Source of the DNA: Rhizobium sp. P32RR-XVIII | GTDB taxonomy: Bacteria > Pseudomonadota > Alphaproteobacteria > Rhizobiales > Rhizobiaceae | Assembly (NCBI RefSeq): GCF_012641395.1 | Contig: NZ_JABAIH010000003.1 | Coordinates: forward strand, 186,001 to 250,000 | DNA: 64,000 bases | Reading direction: 5' to 3' | Shown: positions 9,685-18,123 of the stretch, piece by piece | Position numbering within the stretch: the stretch's first letter is position 1 | Layout: every line of letters begins with the position of its first letter | Position numbers and translations under genes: made by a program | The notes under the pieces: model-generated | Told to the model about the DNA's origin: nothing | Databases searched by the model: none | What the model saw: only the letters and a program-made list of their open reading frames with translations

Positions 9685-10290
9685 ATGGCGTGGGGCGAGA
9701 GCACGCGATGGATCGCGGGCGGGGACAACAAGGCGCTCTACCAGGCGTTGCTCGACGATGCCACCGAGGCGCCGGCGCGCAACGCTCTTCGCAAGAAGAT
9801 CGTGCGTCCGGCAGAGATGCCGTGGGAGATGTCGCGCCAGGGCCTGCTCAAGCATCTGATCAACGAGCAGATGAACACGCGAATGGAAACGGTCGACGCC
9901 TATATGCAGATCATCCCGCCCGGCAGCTGGTCAGGCAAGCACCGGCATCTGGCGGAAGAATGCCTCTATGTTGTCGAAGGGCGCGGCTACGACCTCCATC
10001 AGGATTGCGACGTAGAGATCACTGACACGTATTTCTGGAAGCCGCAGGATGAGATCAAGCGGTTTGAGTGGGAGGCGGGCGACGTCATCTACATCCCGCC
10101 GAACACGATCCACCAGCATTTCAACGCCGATGAATCGAAGCCGGCGCGGCTCATTTCGGCTATCAATCGCATCTTCAAGCATTCGGGCCTCAATGACCTT
10201 GAGCAGATCGAAGACTCGCCTGAATATGACGCCTCCGTCGTGCTGACGACTGAAAACATAAGAGATTATCTGCGTGGCGGCGCCAGATAG
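9685..10290 (+). CDS. single-domain cupin protein
   Basis: The 201-residue protein has cupin motif 1 at about 80-100 (G-x5-His86-x-His88 with Glu91/92, then VVEGRG) and motif 2 near 131-146 (GDVIYIPPNTIHQHFN), so a metal site is expected. Family members include dioxygenases, decarboxylases and isomerases, and the fold alone does not say which. The start at ATG 9685 is one base past the stop of the broken cupin, with GAGG nearby, so the two were probably translated together. It may act on the pathway's aromatic or acyl substrate. Confidence 0.75.
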   Translation: MAWGESTRWIAGGDNKALYQALLDDATEAPARNALRKKIVRPAEMPWEMSRQGLLKHLINEQMNTRMETVDAYMQIIPPGSWSGKHRHLAEECLYVVEGRGYDLHQDCDVEITDTYFWKPQDEIKRFEWEAGDVIYIPPNTIHQHFNADESKPARLISAINRIFKHSGLNDLEQIEDSPEYDASVVLTTENIRDYLRGGAR

Positions 10291-10736
10291 TCCCAACGGC
10301 ATATGACGGGACCTGCCCAGAAACTGCACGCCGGCTAAATACTGCGTGCAAGGGATGCCCGAGGATGACTGACAAGGTCGGATTAGGGGAGCCGTGCCTT
10401 CTCCCTTTGCGACGGCGCCACGTGAGCTAATACATAGCCGGCAATGATAACTCGATACCCCGGCGAAATTACCGTGTTTGTTCAGATGCTTGGCACGACC
10501 TGACACCAAATGCAGGTCTGTCTGCGTCGTTGCTTGAAGGGCGAGTTGATGGAAATGACCATCCAAGCGAAAAACCTGTCCGCCAGATGCGCAGTTCTCA
10601 TCGACACCAACGGTTTCATCCGTCTCTTCAGTAAGATCCCTTCGGCCACGGATATTCCAGATTGGAAAAACGGTGTTTCACATGAGCCTTATTGTCCTGG
10701 CTCGCGATTCGATCTCCAATGTCCTGGGAGGACCTA
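10291..10736 (+). other. 446-bp intergenic stretch without a recognisable gene
   Basis: This lies between the cupin and the racemase-like gene on the same strand. A 75-codon frame (10510-10737) runs through it but has no ribosome site and unremarkable composition. The length suggests a separate promoter for the genes from 10737 onward, though none could be pinned to a motif. Confidence 0.5.
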
Positions 10737-11513
10737 ATGCGAATTTTATTTTTGAATCAGGCGCCGCGCGCAAAAGGAAAGAGCCCCGCATATGACGTTG
10801 AAGGCATCGAACGCCTTCTGAACGGATATGCCTCACCGGGCACCAAGATCGAAATCGGATTTCCCGACGATTTCGAAGGCTCCAAGATGTTCGAGACAAT
10901 CGGCAACCAAAGTGTGTTGAACGGTCTCCATCACATGATGGAAACGCCGGCGATAATCCGGAAGATCTTTTGGGCCGCCGAAAATGGCTATGATGCAGTC
11001 ATTCAGAGCAACACTTTCGATCCTGGGGTGGACGGCGGCAGATTGGCGGTGAACATTCCCGTCATCGGCCTGTTGCGGGCGTCAATGCATGCTGCATTGA
11101 CGCTGGCCGATAAGGTCGGCATCACCGTCCCCCTTGCCGCCCACGTCCCCTATACCTGGCGGATTCTGCGCGGCTATGGGCTGGATTCATTCGTCAGCTC
11201 GATCAAGCCGATCGGCATCTACGGAAGCGATATCCAGCAGCGCAAGCAGGAGATATACGGCATCACCGAAAGGTTGATCCGCTCCTTGGTCGATGAAGAT
11301 GGTGCCGAGATCATTATTCCGCTCGGCGGCGCGCTGATCCCATATGTAGTCAGCCCCGAAGAGCTTTCGAAGACAACGGGAGTTCAGGTTGTCAACACGA
11401 AGGCGATCGGAATTCGCTTCGCCGAGATGTGCGTCAAGCAGGGCCTGACGCAGAGCATTCAGACATATCCCAAGGCGAGCATAAGTTCGGACGATTTCGT
11501 CGGCCGCATGTAA
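10737..11513 (+). CDS. Asp/Glu/hydantoin racemase-family protein lacking the catalytic cysteines
   Basis: The 258-residue protein follows the hydantoin/aspartate racemase layout (MRILFLNQ first strand; a DPG turn at 95-97 where racemases have a Cys followed by DPG; DGAEIIIPLGGA at 188-199 where they have LGCAG). Both nucleophile positions are occupied by other residues (QSNT before DPG, and Gly197-Gly198), and the only cysteine is near the C-terminus (EMCVKQ). The start is ATG 10737, behind GGGAGG at 10726-10731. A second cysteine-less superfamily member lies at 1439. Racemisation by the two-cysteine mechanism is excluded by sequence, and the function is unknown. Confidence 0.75.
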   Translation: MRILFLNQAPRAKGKSPAYDVEGIERLLNGYASPGTKIEIGFPDDFEGSKMFETIGNQSVLNGLHHMMETPAIIRKIFWAAENGYDAVIQSNTFDPGVDGGRLAVNIPVIGLLRASMHAALTLADKVGITVPLAAHVPYTWRILRGYGLDSFVSSIKPIGIYGSDIQQRKQEIYGITERLIRSLVDEDGAEIIIPLGGALIPYVVSPEELSKTTGVQVVNTKAIGIRFAEMCVKQGLTQSIQTYPKASISSDDFVGRM

Positions 11514-11660
11514 GTCTCAACTTTAAGGAAGCTTGCAGAGCAGCGAGACTCTTTGATCGCGCGTGACACGCGCGCTCGACGCACCTGCGCATGACAATTC
11601 GCATGCGTAGGTCCAACCAAAACCATAGAACGCTATTCAATTGCAATAGGTCGAGGACCC

Positions 11661-13151
11661 ATGAAAACCGCAAATCCATTCGCATCGAAAGTCATGGAAA
11701 TGGCCGAGAGGGAAACCCACGGCTGGAAGATGATGATCGGAGGCAAATGGGTGGAAGCCCGCTCGAGCAAGCGTGCAGTGACTTTTAATCCGGCCTATGA
11801 CCAGCCGCTGGCGGAAGTGCCGGCTGCGAATGCCGAGGATGTGGCGGATGCCGTCGCAGCCGCTAAGGCGGCATTTCCTGCGTGGAGCCGCCTGCATGTC
11901 GACGAGCGCGCAAAGTATCTGCAGCGGTTCGCGGATGGGATACGGGCATGGGCGCGAGAGTTCGGGATGTTAGACACCCTGGACAGCGGCAATCCCTTGC
12001 CGGCCATGATCGACGACGCCAACAAGGGCGCCGGACTGCACGACTATTTCTGCGGACTGGGCATGGAAATGAAGGGACGCACGATTCCGACGCCCGGCGG
12101 AGGATTGAATTACACGCGGCAGTTTCCGTTCGGCGTGGTCGGGCGCATCATTCCATTCAACCATCCGATCTCGTTTGCGGCGGGAAAGATCGCGCCTCCG
12201 CTGGTTGCCGGAAACACGGTAGTGCTGAAGCCCGCCGAGCAGACGCCGCTTTCAGCGATGTTGCTTGGGCGGCTCGTCGAGGAGCACCTTCCCCCGGGCG
12301 TCGTGAACATCGTCGTCGGTGACGGACCCAACTGCGGCGCGCCGCTTGCGAGCCACCGCGATGTGCGCCGGGTGGCCTTCACCGGCAGCGTCGAAGTGGG
12401 GCGCAGCATCCTCGCCAGCGCGGGGATAAAGCCGGTGAGTCTGGAACTTGGCGGCAAGAACCCGCTTATCGTCTTCCCCGATGTCGACATTGAGAAAGCC
12501 GCTGCCGCCGCGGTCTCCGGGATGAATTTCACCCGCTCACAGGGCCAGTCCTGTGGGTCGAATTCACGGGTCTTCGTGCATGCAAAAATCCACGACGCCT
12601 TCATGGAAGCCGTCCTGACACTGGCGTCGAAGATCAAAGTCAGCCTGCCGGAACTGGAAAATGCCCAGATGGGGCCCGTCGTCACCCGTCGTCATTACGA
12701 TCGCGTCATGGGTTACATCGAAAGCGGCCGCAAGGAAGGTGCCAGCATCGCGCTGGGCGGCACGCATTCGGCCGCGGCGGAACTCAAGTCCGGCTATTTC
12801 ATCGACCCGACGGTGTTCACGGGGGTGAAGCACGGAATGACAATCGAGCGGGAGGAGATCTTCGGCCCGGTGATGAGCGTCGTCCAATGGACCGACGAAG
12901 CAACGATGCTGGAGGAGGTTAACGATTCCGAATTCGGCCTTTGCGCCAACATCTGGACAAACGATATCAGCACCGCGATGCGCTTCGCGGACGATATCGA
13001 ATGCGCTTATGTCTGGATCAATGGCCACGGTAACAAGCGTTTTAAGGGTGCTCCGTTCGGGGGGATGAAAAGCAGCGGGCTCGGCAAGGAACACTCCCTG
13101 GATGAGCTTCTGAGCTTCGTGCAGGAGAAGAATGTCAACGTACGATATTAG
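11661..13151 (+). CDS. NAD(P)-dependent aldehyde dehydrogenase
   Basis: The 496-residue protein is a standard-length ALDH superfamily enzyme. Oxyanion Asn167 lies in PFNHP, the cofactor loop is LKPAEQTP at 189-196, the general base is Glu262 in LELGGKNP, and the nucleophile is Cys298 in GQSCGS. Placed between two hydratase/lyase genes, it is well suited to oxidise the aldehyde released by that reaction to a carboxylic acid, as vanillin dehydrogenase does in ferulate catabolism. Substrate choice is inferred only from context. The GAGGA just before the ATG is an acceptable ribosome site. Confidence 0.88.
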   Translation: MKTANPFASKVMEMAERETHGWKMMIGGKWVEARSSKRAVTFNPAYDQPLAEVPAANAEDVADAVAAAKAAFPAWSRLHVDERAKYLQRFADGIRAWAREFGMLDTLDSGNPLPAMIDDANKGAGLHDYFCGLGMEMKGRTIPTPGGGLNYTRQFPFGVVGRIIPFNHPISFAAGKIAPPLVAGNTVVLKPAEQTPLSAMLLGRLVEEHLPPGVVNIVVGDGPNCGAPLASHRDVRRVAFTGSVEVGRSILASAGIKPVSLELGGKNPLIVFPDVDIEKAAAAAVSGMNFTRSQGQSCGSNSRVFVHAKIHDAFMEAVLTLASKIKVSLPELENAQMGPVVTRRHYDRVMGYIESGRKEGASIALGGTHSAAAELKSGYFIDPTVFTGVKHGMTIEREEIFGPVMSVVQWTDEATMLEEVNDSEFGLCANIWTNDISTAMRFADDIECAYVWINGHGNKRFKGAPFGGMKSSGLGKEHSLDELLSFVQEKNVNVRY

Positions 13152-13378
13152 CCTTGTCTGATGGGCAGGCTTGAAGCGGCCGAGACGGCGATCGTGTCCG
13201 GACCTTAAGGCATTTCGGTTGTTCCAATCTCGCTCCTGCCTGTTGAAGGACTGGCTTGCAAGGAAGGCCTAGAGGTATGCGCAACTCTTGAAACAGCCCA
13301 AGGCTTTCCGAGCGGCTTCACACTGAAGCACCGCCCCGGTTTGGTCGCGGCAGAACTAGCAATTATGGAGGAGCAGAT

Positions 13379-14206
13379 ATGACCAGCGACGTAATTACCT
13401 TGGAGAACGTGAAGGTTGAGCGCGAGGGCGGCACGACTTTCATCTACTTGAATCGGCCTGAAAAGCGGAATGCGATGAGCCCGCAATTGCACCTGGACAT
13501 GTGCGAAGCGCTTGAGTGGGCTGAAGAAGACGACGCAACCAAGGTTGTTGTCCTATCGGGAGCGGGCGGCAACTTCTGTGCCGGGCAGGATCTGAAGCTG
13601 TATTTCCGCGGAACCGAAGACGATCCGAAGGCCCGTGCCCGCGCCCGTCGTGCGGCCCATTCCTGGCGCTGGGACAAGCTCTCGAACTTCCCCAAACCGA
13701 CCATCGCGATGGTGCACGGCTACTGTTTCGGCGGTGGTTTCACGCCGGTCATCGCCTGTGATTTTGCGATCGCGGCTGACGACGCGACCTTTGGCGTATC
13801 GGAGGTGAACTGGGGCATTATTCCAGGCGGACTGGTCGCCTGGGCGATCACTCAGGTGATGAACTATCGGGATGCGATCTACTATTCCGCCACCGGCGAA
13901 CAGTTCAGCGGCCAGGAAGCCGCCGCAATGAAATTCGTCAACAAGTCGGTTCCGCTCCAGGATCTGAAGCCCACCGTCCTTGAGCTGGCAAAGAGCCTGC
14001 AAGCGAAAAGCCCCGCGGCGCTGCGCTACACGAAGGAGGCCATCCGCGCCGTGCGCTCGATGTCGAGGGAACAGGCTTTCGATTATCTCAACGCAAAGAG
14101 CGACGCGTTGAAATACGCCGATCCCGAGGGCGGCCGTAAGAAGGCAATGTCCCAATTTCTCGATGATAAGACCTACAAGCCCGGCCTGGGAGCCTACAAG
14201 CGCTAG
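13379..14206 (+). CDS. hydroxycinnamoyl-CoA hydratase/lyase-like enoyl-CoA hydratase (copy 2)
   Basis: The 275-residue paralogue of 8121-8948 shares all catalytic landmarks (CFGGG 116-120, Glu142) and the Asn238 replacement. After residue 10 the two proteins differ at only two positions (Ala to Pro and Gln to Lys), while the DNA differs at about two dozen sites, nearly all synonymous. The first ten codons and the upstream DNA are unrelated, so the duplication covered the coding region but not the promoter. GGAGGAG stands just ahead of the ATG. The gene sits directly upstream of the acyl-CoA synthetase that should make its substrate. Confidence 0.82.
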   Translation: MTSDVITLENVKVEREGGTTFIYLNRPEKRNAMSPQLHLDMCEALEWAEEDDATKVVVLSGAGGNFCAGQDLKLYFRGTEDDPKARARARRAAHSWRWDKLSNFPKPTIAMVHGYCFGGGFTPVIACDFAIAADDATFGVSEVNWGIIPGGLVAWAITQVMNYRDAIYYSATGEQFSGQEAAAMKFVNKSVPLQDLKPTVLELAKSLQAKSPAALRYTKEAIRAVRSMSREQAFDYLNAKSDALKYADPEGGRKKAMSQFLDDKTYKPGLGAYKR

Positions 14207-14302
14207 GTCAGTGGGCAGACGGACAGGTTCGGTCTTCGGCTCCCTGCCTGCAGCATACCGCGAAGAACATCCGCAATAAAATCAAGGTGAGGCAACAAGG
14301 TA

Positions 14303-16492
14303 ATGTCGCAGAACAAAATCCAGATCGAAGCATCCTGGGTCTCTGGGGAGATGGAATCAACCGGACACCCCGGGGTGCACGCGCTGCTGAACCCGAAGAA
14401 TATCGTGATTGTAGGAGCAAGCGAAAAGCCGGGTAACTGGGCCGAGCGGGTGTGGCGCAACGTGCATCGGTATGGGTTTTCCGGCAATGTCTATCCGATC
14501 AATGCCAGCCGGGAGGAAGTGTGGGGTGTCCGCTGTTATCCCGACTGCGCGTCCCTTCCGGAAAAACCGGACCATCTGGTCGTGCTCGTGCCGGCAGTCG
14601 CCGTTCCGGACGTGCTGCTGGATGCCGCCAAGGCTGGCGCCCGCAGTGCAACGGTTATGACCTCGGGTTTCGATGAGCTCACCGACAGCGCATCCGTCGA
14701 TCTTGCGACCCGTCTGAAAAAGGTGATTGAGGAGACCGGGCTAGCCGTTTCAGGTCCCAACTGTCTCGGCAACCTCAACGCCAAAGCAAAACTGGTCACC
14801 ATTCCTGACGACCGGCCGCTGCTCCTGACGCCAGGCCCAGTCGCCATCATCAGTCAATCGGGTGGACTTGCCACAGCAATGAAGCGCGCCTTGCAGGATC
14901 GCGGGATCGATGTTTCCGCGATCGTGTCCAGCGGCAATGAGGCGGGCCTGTCGACTGCCGATTACATCCAGCATTTCGCTTCCGACCCGGATGTACGGGT
15001 GATCTTCTCCTATCTCGAGGCTGTGTCTAAGCCTGAGCCTTTCCTGGAGGCGTGCCGAGCGGCTCGGGCCTGCGGTAAGGCCGTTGTCGTCATGAAACTC
15101 GGGGTCTCTGATATCGGCCGCGAGGCGGCCCAGGCTCATACCGGGGCACTGGCCGGATCCATGCAAGCTTTCGACGCGGTGGCGGGTCAGGTCGGCGTGA
15201 TCCGTGTCGACAATCTGGATAGCGCCGTCGAGGCCATAGAACTCCTCGCCCACGCGAAATTGCCGGCTGGCAAGAAACTCGGTGCCATCACGTTTTCCGG
15301 CGCTATGCGCGGACTGATGCTGGACATCGGACGGGGCCACGGCCTCGAATTCGCCGATCTGGCGCCCGCCACCTACGAGGCCATGGGCAACATCCTGGGC
15401 GTCGGCAGCATTCTGGGCAATCCGTTGGACGGAGGTTTTGCCGCTCTGACCAAGCCCACGGCCTATGTCGAGTTGATCGAAACCATTCTGGCCGATTCCA
15501 ATGTCGACATGCTGCTTTTGCAGGAAGAACTGCCGCGTGACGACGGCTCGACACGAAAGCTCAAGAACCTCGCCGACGTCGAGGCGATTGCAGCCAAGGC
15601 GTCCAAGCCGATCGCCTTCGTCAGCATGCTGTCCTATGCCATGACCGATTACAGCCGGGAATTGCGGCGATCCCTGCCGCATGTCCCCTTCCTGCATGAA
15701 ATCGACAAGTCGCTCAAAGTGGTGCGCTCTATCATGGATTACGCGACCACAAGGCCGTCGCCAACGCGGACGGCGCAACCGGCAGCGAACAATCCGGCCG
15801 ACCGCCATCTGCAATCGTTTGCCAAGGACAGGATCGGCCCGGTCATCGATGAAGTGCGGTCTAAAGCTTTGCTCCGAGACTACGGAATTGCCGTTCCTCG
15901 CGAATATCTGTGCGCCACCGCGGAGGAGGCTGCCACGCGCGCTGCGGAGATCGGCTTCCCGGTCGTGGGCAAGATCGTCAGCAGCGCTCTTCCGCATAAA
16001 TCGGATGTCGGCGGCGTCATCGTCGGCCTTAACTCCGCCAAGGAGGTCGCGGAGGCCTTCGATCGGTTGATCGCGGTGGCGGAAGGCCTGCCGCAAAAGC
16101 CGCCCATTGACGGCATCCTCGTTGCCGAACAGGCGTCAGGCAGTCTGGAACTCGTCCTCGGCGCTTCGCTCGATCCGGAAGTAGGCCCGGTCATCATGTT
16201 CGGTGCCGGTGGCATCGACATCGAACTCACGCGCGACGTCGCCCTGGCAGGCTGCCCGCTCGACGAAAAGCAGGCGCGTCAGCTTATCGCAAAAACGCGT
16301 ATCAGCACCATCATGGGAGGTTACCGCGGGCGACCGGCCTGCGACTCCGAATCGGTGGTCAAAGCACTGGTGGGTCTCTCCCAGCTGATGTTCGATGCGG
16401 GAGGTCGGATCACTTCCATCGACGTCAACCCATTCTTGCTGTCGGCCAAGGGAGGCGTAGCTCTCGACGGGTTGGTCGTCCTGCGGAAATGA
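14303..16492 (+). CDS. ADP-forming acyl-CoA synthetase (FerA-like)
   Basis: The 729-residue protein joins the alpha and beta parts of NDP-forming acyl-CoA synthetases: a CoA-binding Rossmann domain (about 25-125), a succinyl-CoA-ligase-like domain with the phospho-accepting His in AHTGALAGS, and a C-terminal ATP-grasp domain (about 500-729). Known family members include acetyl-CoA synthetase (ADP-forming) and the feruloyl-CoA synthetase FerA of Sphingobium. The adjacent hydratase/lyase favours an aryl-acrylic acid or related substrate. It starts 96 nt after the lyase, preceded by a weak AAGG. Confidence 0.8.
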   Translation: MSQNKIQIEASWVSGEMESTGHPGVHALLNPKNIVIVGASEKPGNWAERVWRNVHRYGFSGNVYPINASREEVWGVRCYPDCASLPEKPDHLVVLVPAVAVPDVLLDAAKAGARSATVMTSGFDELTDSASVDLATRLKKVIEETGLAVSGPNCLGNLNAKAKLVTIPDDRPLLLTPGPVAIISQSGGLATAMKRALQDRGIDVSAIVSSGNEAGLSTADYIQHFASDPDVRVIFSYLEAVSKPEPFLEACRAARACGKAVVVMKLGVSDIGREAAQAHTGALAGSMQAFDAVAGQVGVIRVDNLDSAVEAIELLAHAKLPAGKKLGAITFSGAMRGLMLDIGRGHGLEFADLAPATYEAMGNILGVGSILGNPLDGGFAALTKPTAYVELIETILADSNVDMLLLQEELPRDDGSTRKLKNLADVEAIAAKASKPIAFVSMLSYAMTDYSRELRRSLPHVPFLHEIDKSLKVVRSIMDYATTRPSPTRTAQPAANNPADRHLQSFAKDRIGPVIDEVRSKALLRDYGIAVPREYLCATAEEAATRAAEIGFPVVGKIVSSALPHKSDVGGVIVGLNSAKEVAEAFDRLIAVAEGLPQKPPIDGILVAEQASGSLELVLGASLDPEVGPVIMFGAGGIDIELTRDVALAGCPLDEKQARQLIAKTRISTIMGGYRGRPACDSESVVKALVGLSQLMFDAGGRITSIDVNPFLLSAKGGVALDGLVVLRK

Positions 16493-16532
16493 CCAGCGGT
16501 TTTAGGCTCGCGCAGCCTGTCTGCTCTATTGG

Positions 16533-16557
16533 AACACCGTCCACCTCGGACGGTGTT
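16533..16557. terminator. hairpin between convergent genes, bidirectional terminator candidate
   Basis: A perfect 10-bp stem (AACACCGTCC with GGACGGTGTT) and a 5-nt loop lie between the synthetase (+) and the HD-domain gene (-). A flanking CTGCT/AGCAG pair could lengthen the stem. The T-tract is minimal. Confidence 0.5.
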
Positions 16558-16603
16558 GTAAGCAGAGCGAAAGCCGGAGGCGCCCCCGAATGGGGCACTC
16601 CTG

Positions 16604-17371
16604 TCATTTTCCCTTAGTCCGTTGCGAGTTGAGCATTAGACTGCTGAAGTCCCTTCGGCGAAAGTTCGGATCCTTGTAGGCCAATACATCGGCTAGACCA
16701 GTGCCCTGGGTGGTCTCGGGACGATGCTTGAGGCTGTCGTAGAGGGCTTGCAGAAAAGCATCCGCGAATTGTGGTGGATGTGGATAAGCCGTCTCGACAG
16801 CGTCCCGCTGTGCGGCGGTAAAGTCGTTATAGGCGGCGCCCACAAGGTCCATGTTGGCACCTTCGGCGAGAAGTGCAGCGATGGGGTACAGATGCGGGGA
16901 AATTCCATTTGTCGTGTGCAGCGCGATCGCGAGCCAGACTCTGCGGCTGTCAGCTTCCGAAATGCCGTGGCTCTGCAAGAAATCGCGCGCCGCGTTTGCG
17001 CCATCCACTTCATAGCGCAAATGACTCTCTTCATAACCTGCCGTCAGGCCGAAATCATGAAACATCGCCGCCGTAAAAAGAAGGTCTGGGTCAAAAGCCA
17101 GACCCTTGCGCTTTCCTGCTAAGGCAGCCCAATAATACACGCGCATAGAGTGTTGAAACAGCAACTCGCCCTCGGCATCACGAACGAACTTAGCTGCGTC
17201 GCGCGCCAATTTGCTGTCGGGAACTTTTATGCCCGACACGTCATCAACGGTGTTCGGGATCCCTTTATCGACATTAGACCTGACCGTTTCCGCTTGGCCG
17301 TCTGGTGCCCAGGCGATCCCGAAGACTACGAATGCGGCACAAGTAGCAGTGAAGGCGGTACGGAACCTCAT
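16604..17371 (-). CDS. exported HD-domain protein (HD paralogue 1)
   Basis: The 255-residue protein has a signal peptide (Arg2/Arg4, hydrophobic 8-22, likely cut after GQA at 27) followed by an HD hydrolase domain: a His in FQHSMRVYYWA, the HD pair in AMFHDFGLT, and ALHTT and YNDF further on. The domain resembles the cyanamide-hydratase-type HD family. Two paralogues without export signals lie at 17429 and 20726, sharing the opening motif IPDSKLA and the YEVDGANAARDFL core. It is the last gene of a minus-strand set with cupin, AhpD and HD2. The substrate is unknown, and export of an HD enzyme is unusual. Confidence 0.75.
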   Translation of the reverse strand: MRFRTAFTATCAAFVVFGIAWAPDGQAETVRSNVDKGIPNTVDDVSGIKVPDSKLARDAAKFVRDAEGELLFQHSMRVYYWAALAGKRKGLAFDPDLLFTAAMFHDFGLTAGYEESHLRYEVDGANAARDFLQSHGISEADSRRVWLAIALHTTNGISPHLYPIAALLAEGANMDLVGAAYNDFTAAQRDAVETAYPHPPQFADAFLQALYDSLKHRPETTQGTGLADVLAYKDPNFRRRDFSSLMLNSQRTKGK

Positions 17372-17428
17372 GGGCTTTCTCCTTTTTTATCCGAATATGG
17401 CGCGAATAACTCATGCCGTTATGCTCGG

Positions 17429-18079
17429 TCATTTTTCGCCAGCCCATGGCGAGTTCCGCATCAGGGTGCAAAAGTTGCGGCGGTGGAAATGCGGGTCCTT
17501 GTCGGCCATCACATCGGCCAGGCCGGTACCCTGTGTGGATTGGGGGCGATGCTCGAGCCCATCGTATAGGGCTTGGAGAACATCTTCGGCAAACGCTGGC
17601 GGATGCGGATAGGCTGCCTCGACAGCAGCCCTCTGGGCGTCAGTGAAGTCGCCATAACCGAAGCCCACCAGGTCCATCATTACCCCTTCTGCCGTAAGCG
17701 CGGCGATTGGATGCATATGTGCGGAAATTCCCGGCGTGGTGTGCAGTGCGATGGCAAGCCAGACTCGCTCGATATCGACTTCCGAAATGCCGTGGCTCCG
17801 TAGGAAATCACGTGCAGCGTTTGCGCCATCGACCTCAAAGCGCAGGTGGCTGTGCCGAAAACCCGCCGTCAGGCCGATATCGTGGAACATCGCCGCCGTA
17901 TAGAAAAGCTCTGGATCGAACGTCAGCCCCTTGCGAGCGCCAGCGATGGCGCCCCAAAAATAGACCCGCGTGGAGTGGTGAAACAGCAGATCATTCTCGG
18001 TATCCCGAACGAAATCTGCGACTTCGCGCGCCAGTTTGCTGTCAGGAATTCTAACACCGGAAATCTCATTGGCGATCAT
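17429..18079 (-). CDS. cytoplasmic HD-domain protein (HD paralogue 2)
   Basis: The 216-residue protein is an HD-domain hydrolase without a signal peptide. It starts at an ATG with GGAG eight bases upstream and opens with IPDSKLA. Metal-binding landmarks are HHSTRVYFW, AMFHDIGLT and ALHTT. It is more alike the exported neighbour than HD3, including the C-terminal TQGTGLADV block, which points to local duplication. It lies 57 nt from paralogue 1 and 44 nt from the AhpD-like gene and is probably co-transcribed. Relation to cyanamide-hydratase-like proteins is inferred from motif spacing. Confidence 0.75.
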   Translation of the reverse strand: MIANEISGVRIPDSKLAREVADFVRDTENDLLFHHSTRVYFWGAIAGARKGLTFDPELFYTAAMFHDIGLTAGFRHSHLRFEVDGANAARDFLRSHGISEVDIERVWLAIALHTTPGISAHMHPIAALTAEGVMMDLVGFGYGDFTDAQRAAVEAAYPHPPAFAEDVLQALYDGLEHRPQSTQGTGLADVMADKDPHFHRRNFCTLMRNSPWAGEK

Positions 18080-18123
18080 GGTCGTTACTCCATCAAGTTT
18101 CGCGATACTGACGTAGCGCCAGC

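Noticed and set aside
10510..10737. 75-codon plus frame before the racemase-like gene
   Set aside because: Lacks a Shine-Dalgarno, and its stop falls at the real start of the following gene.
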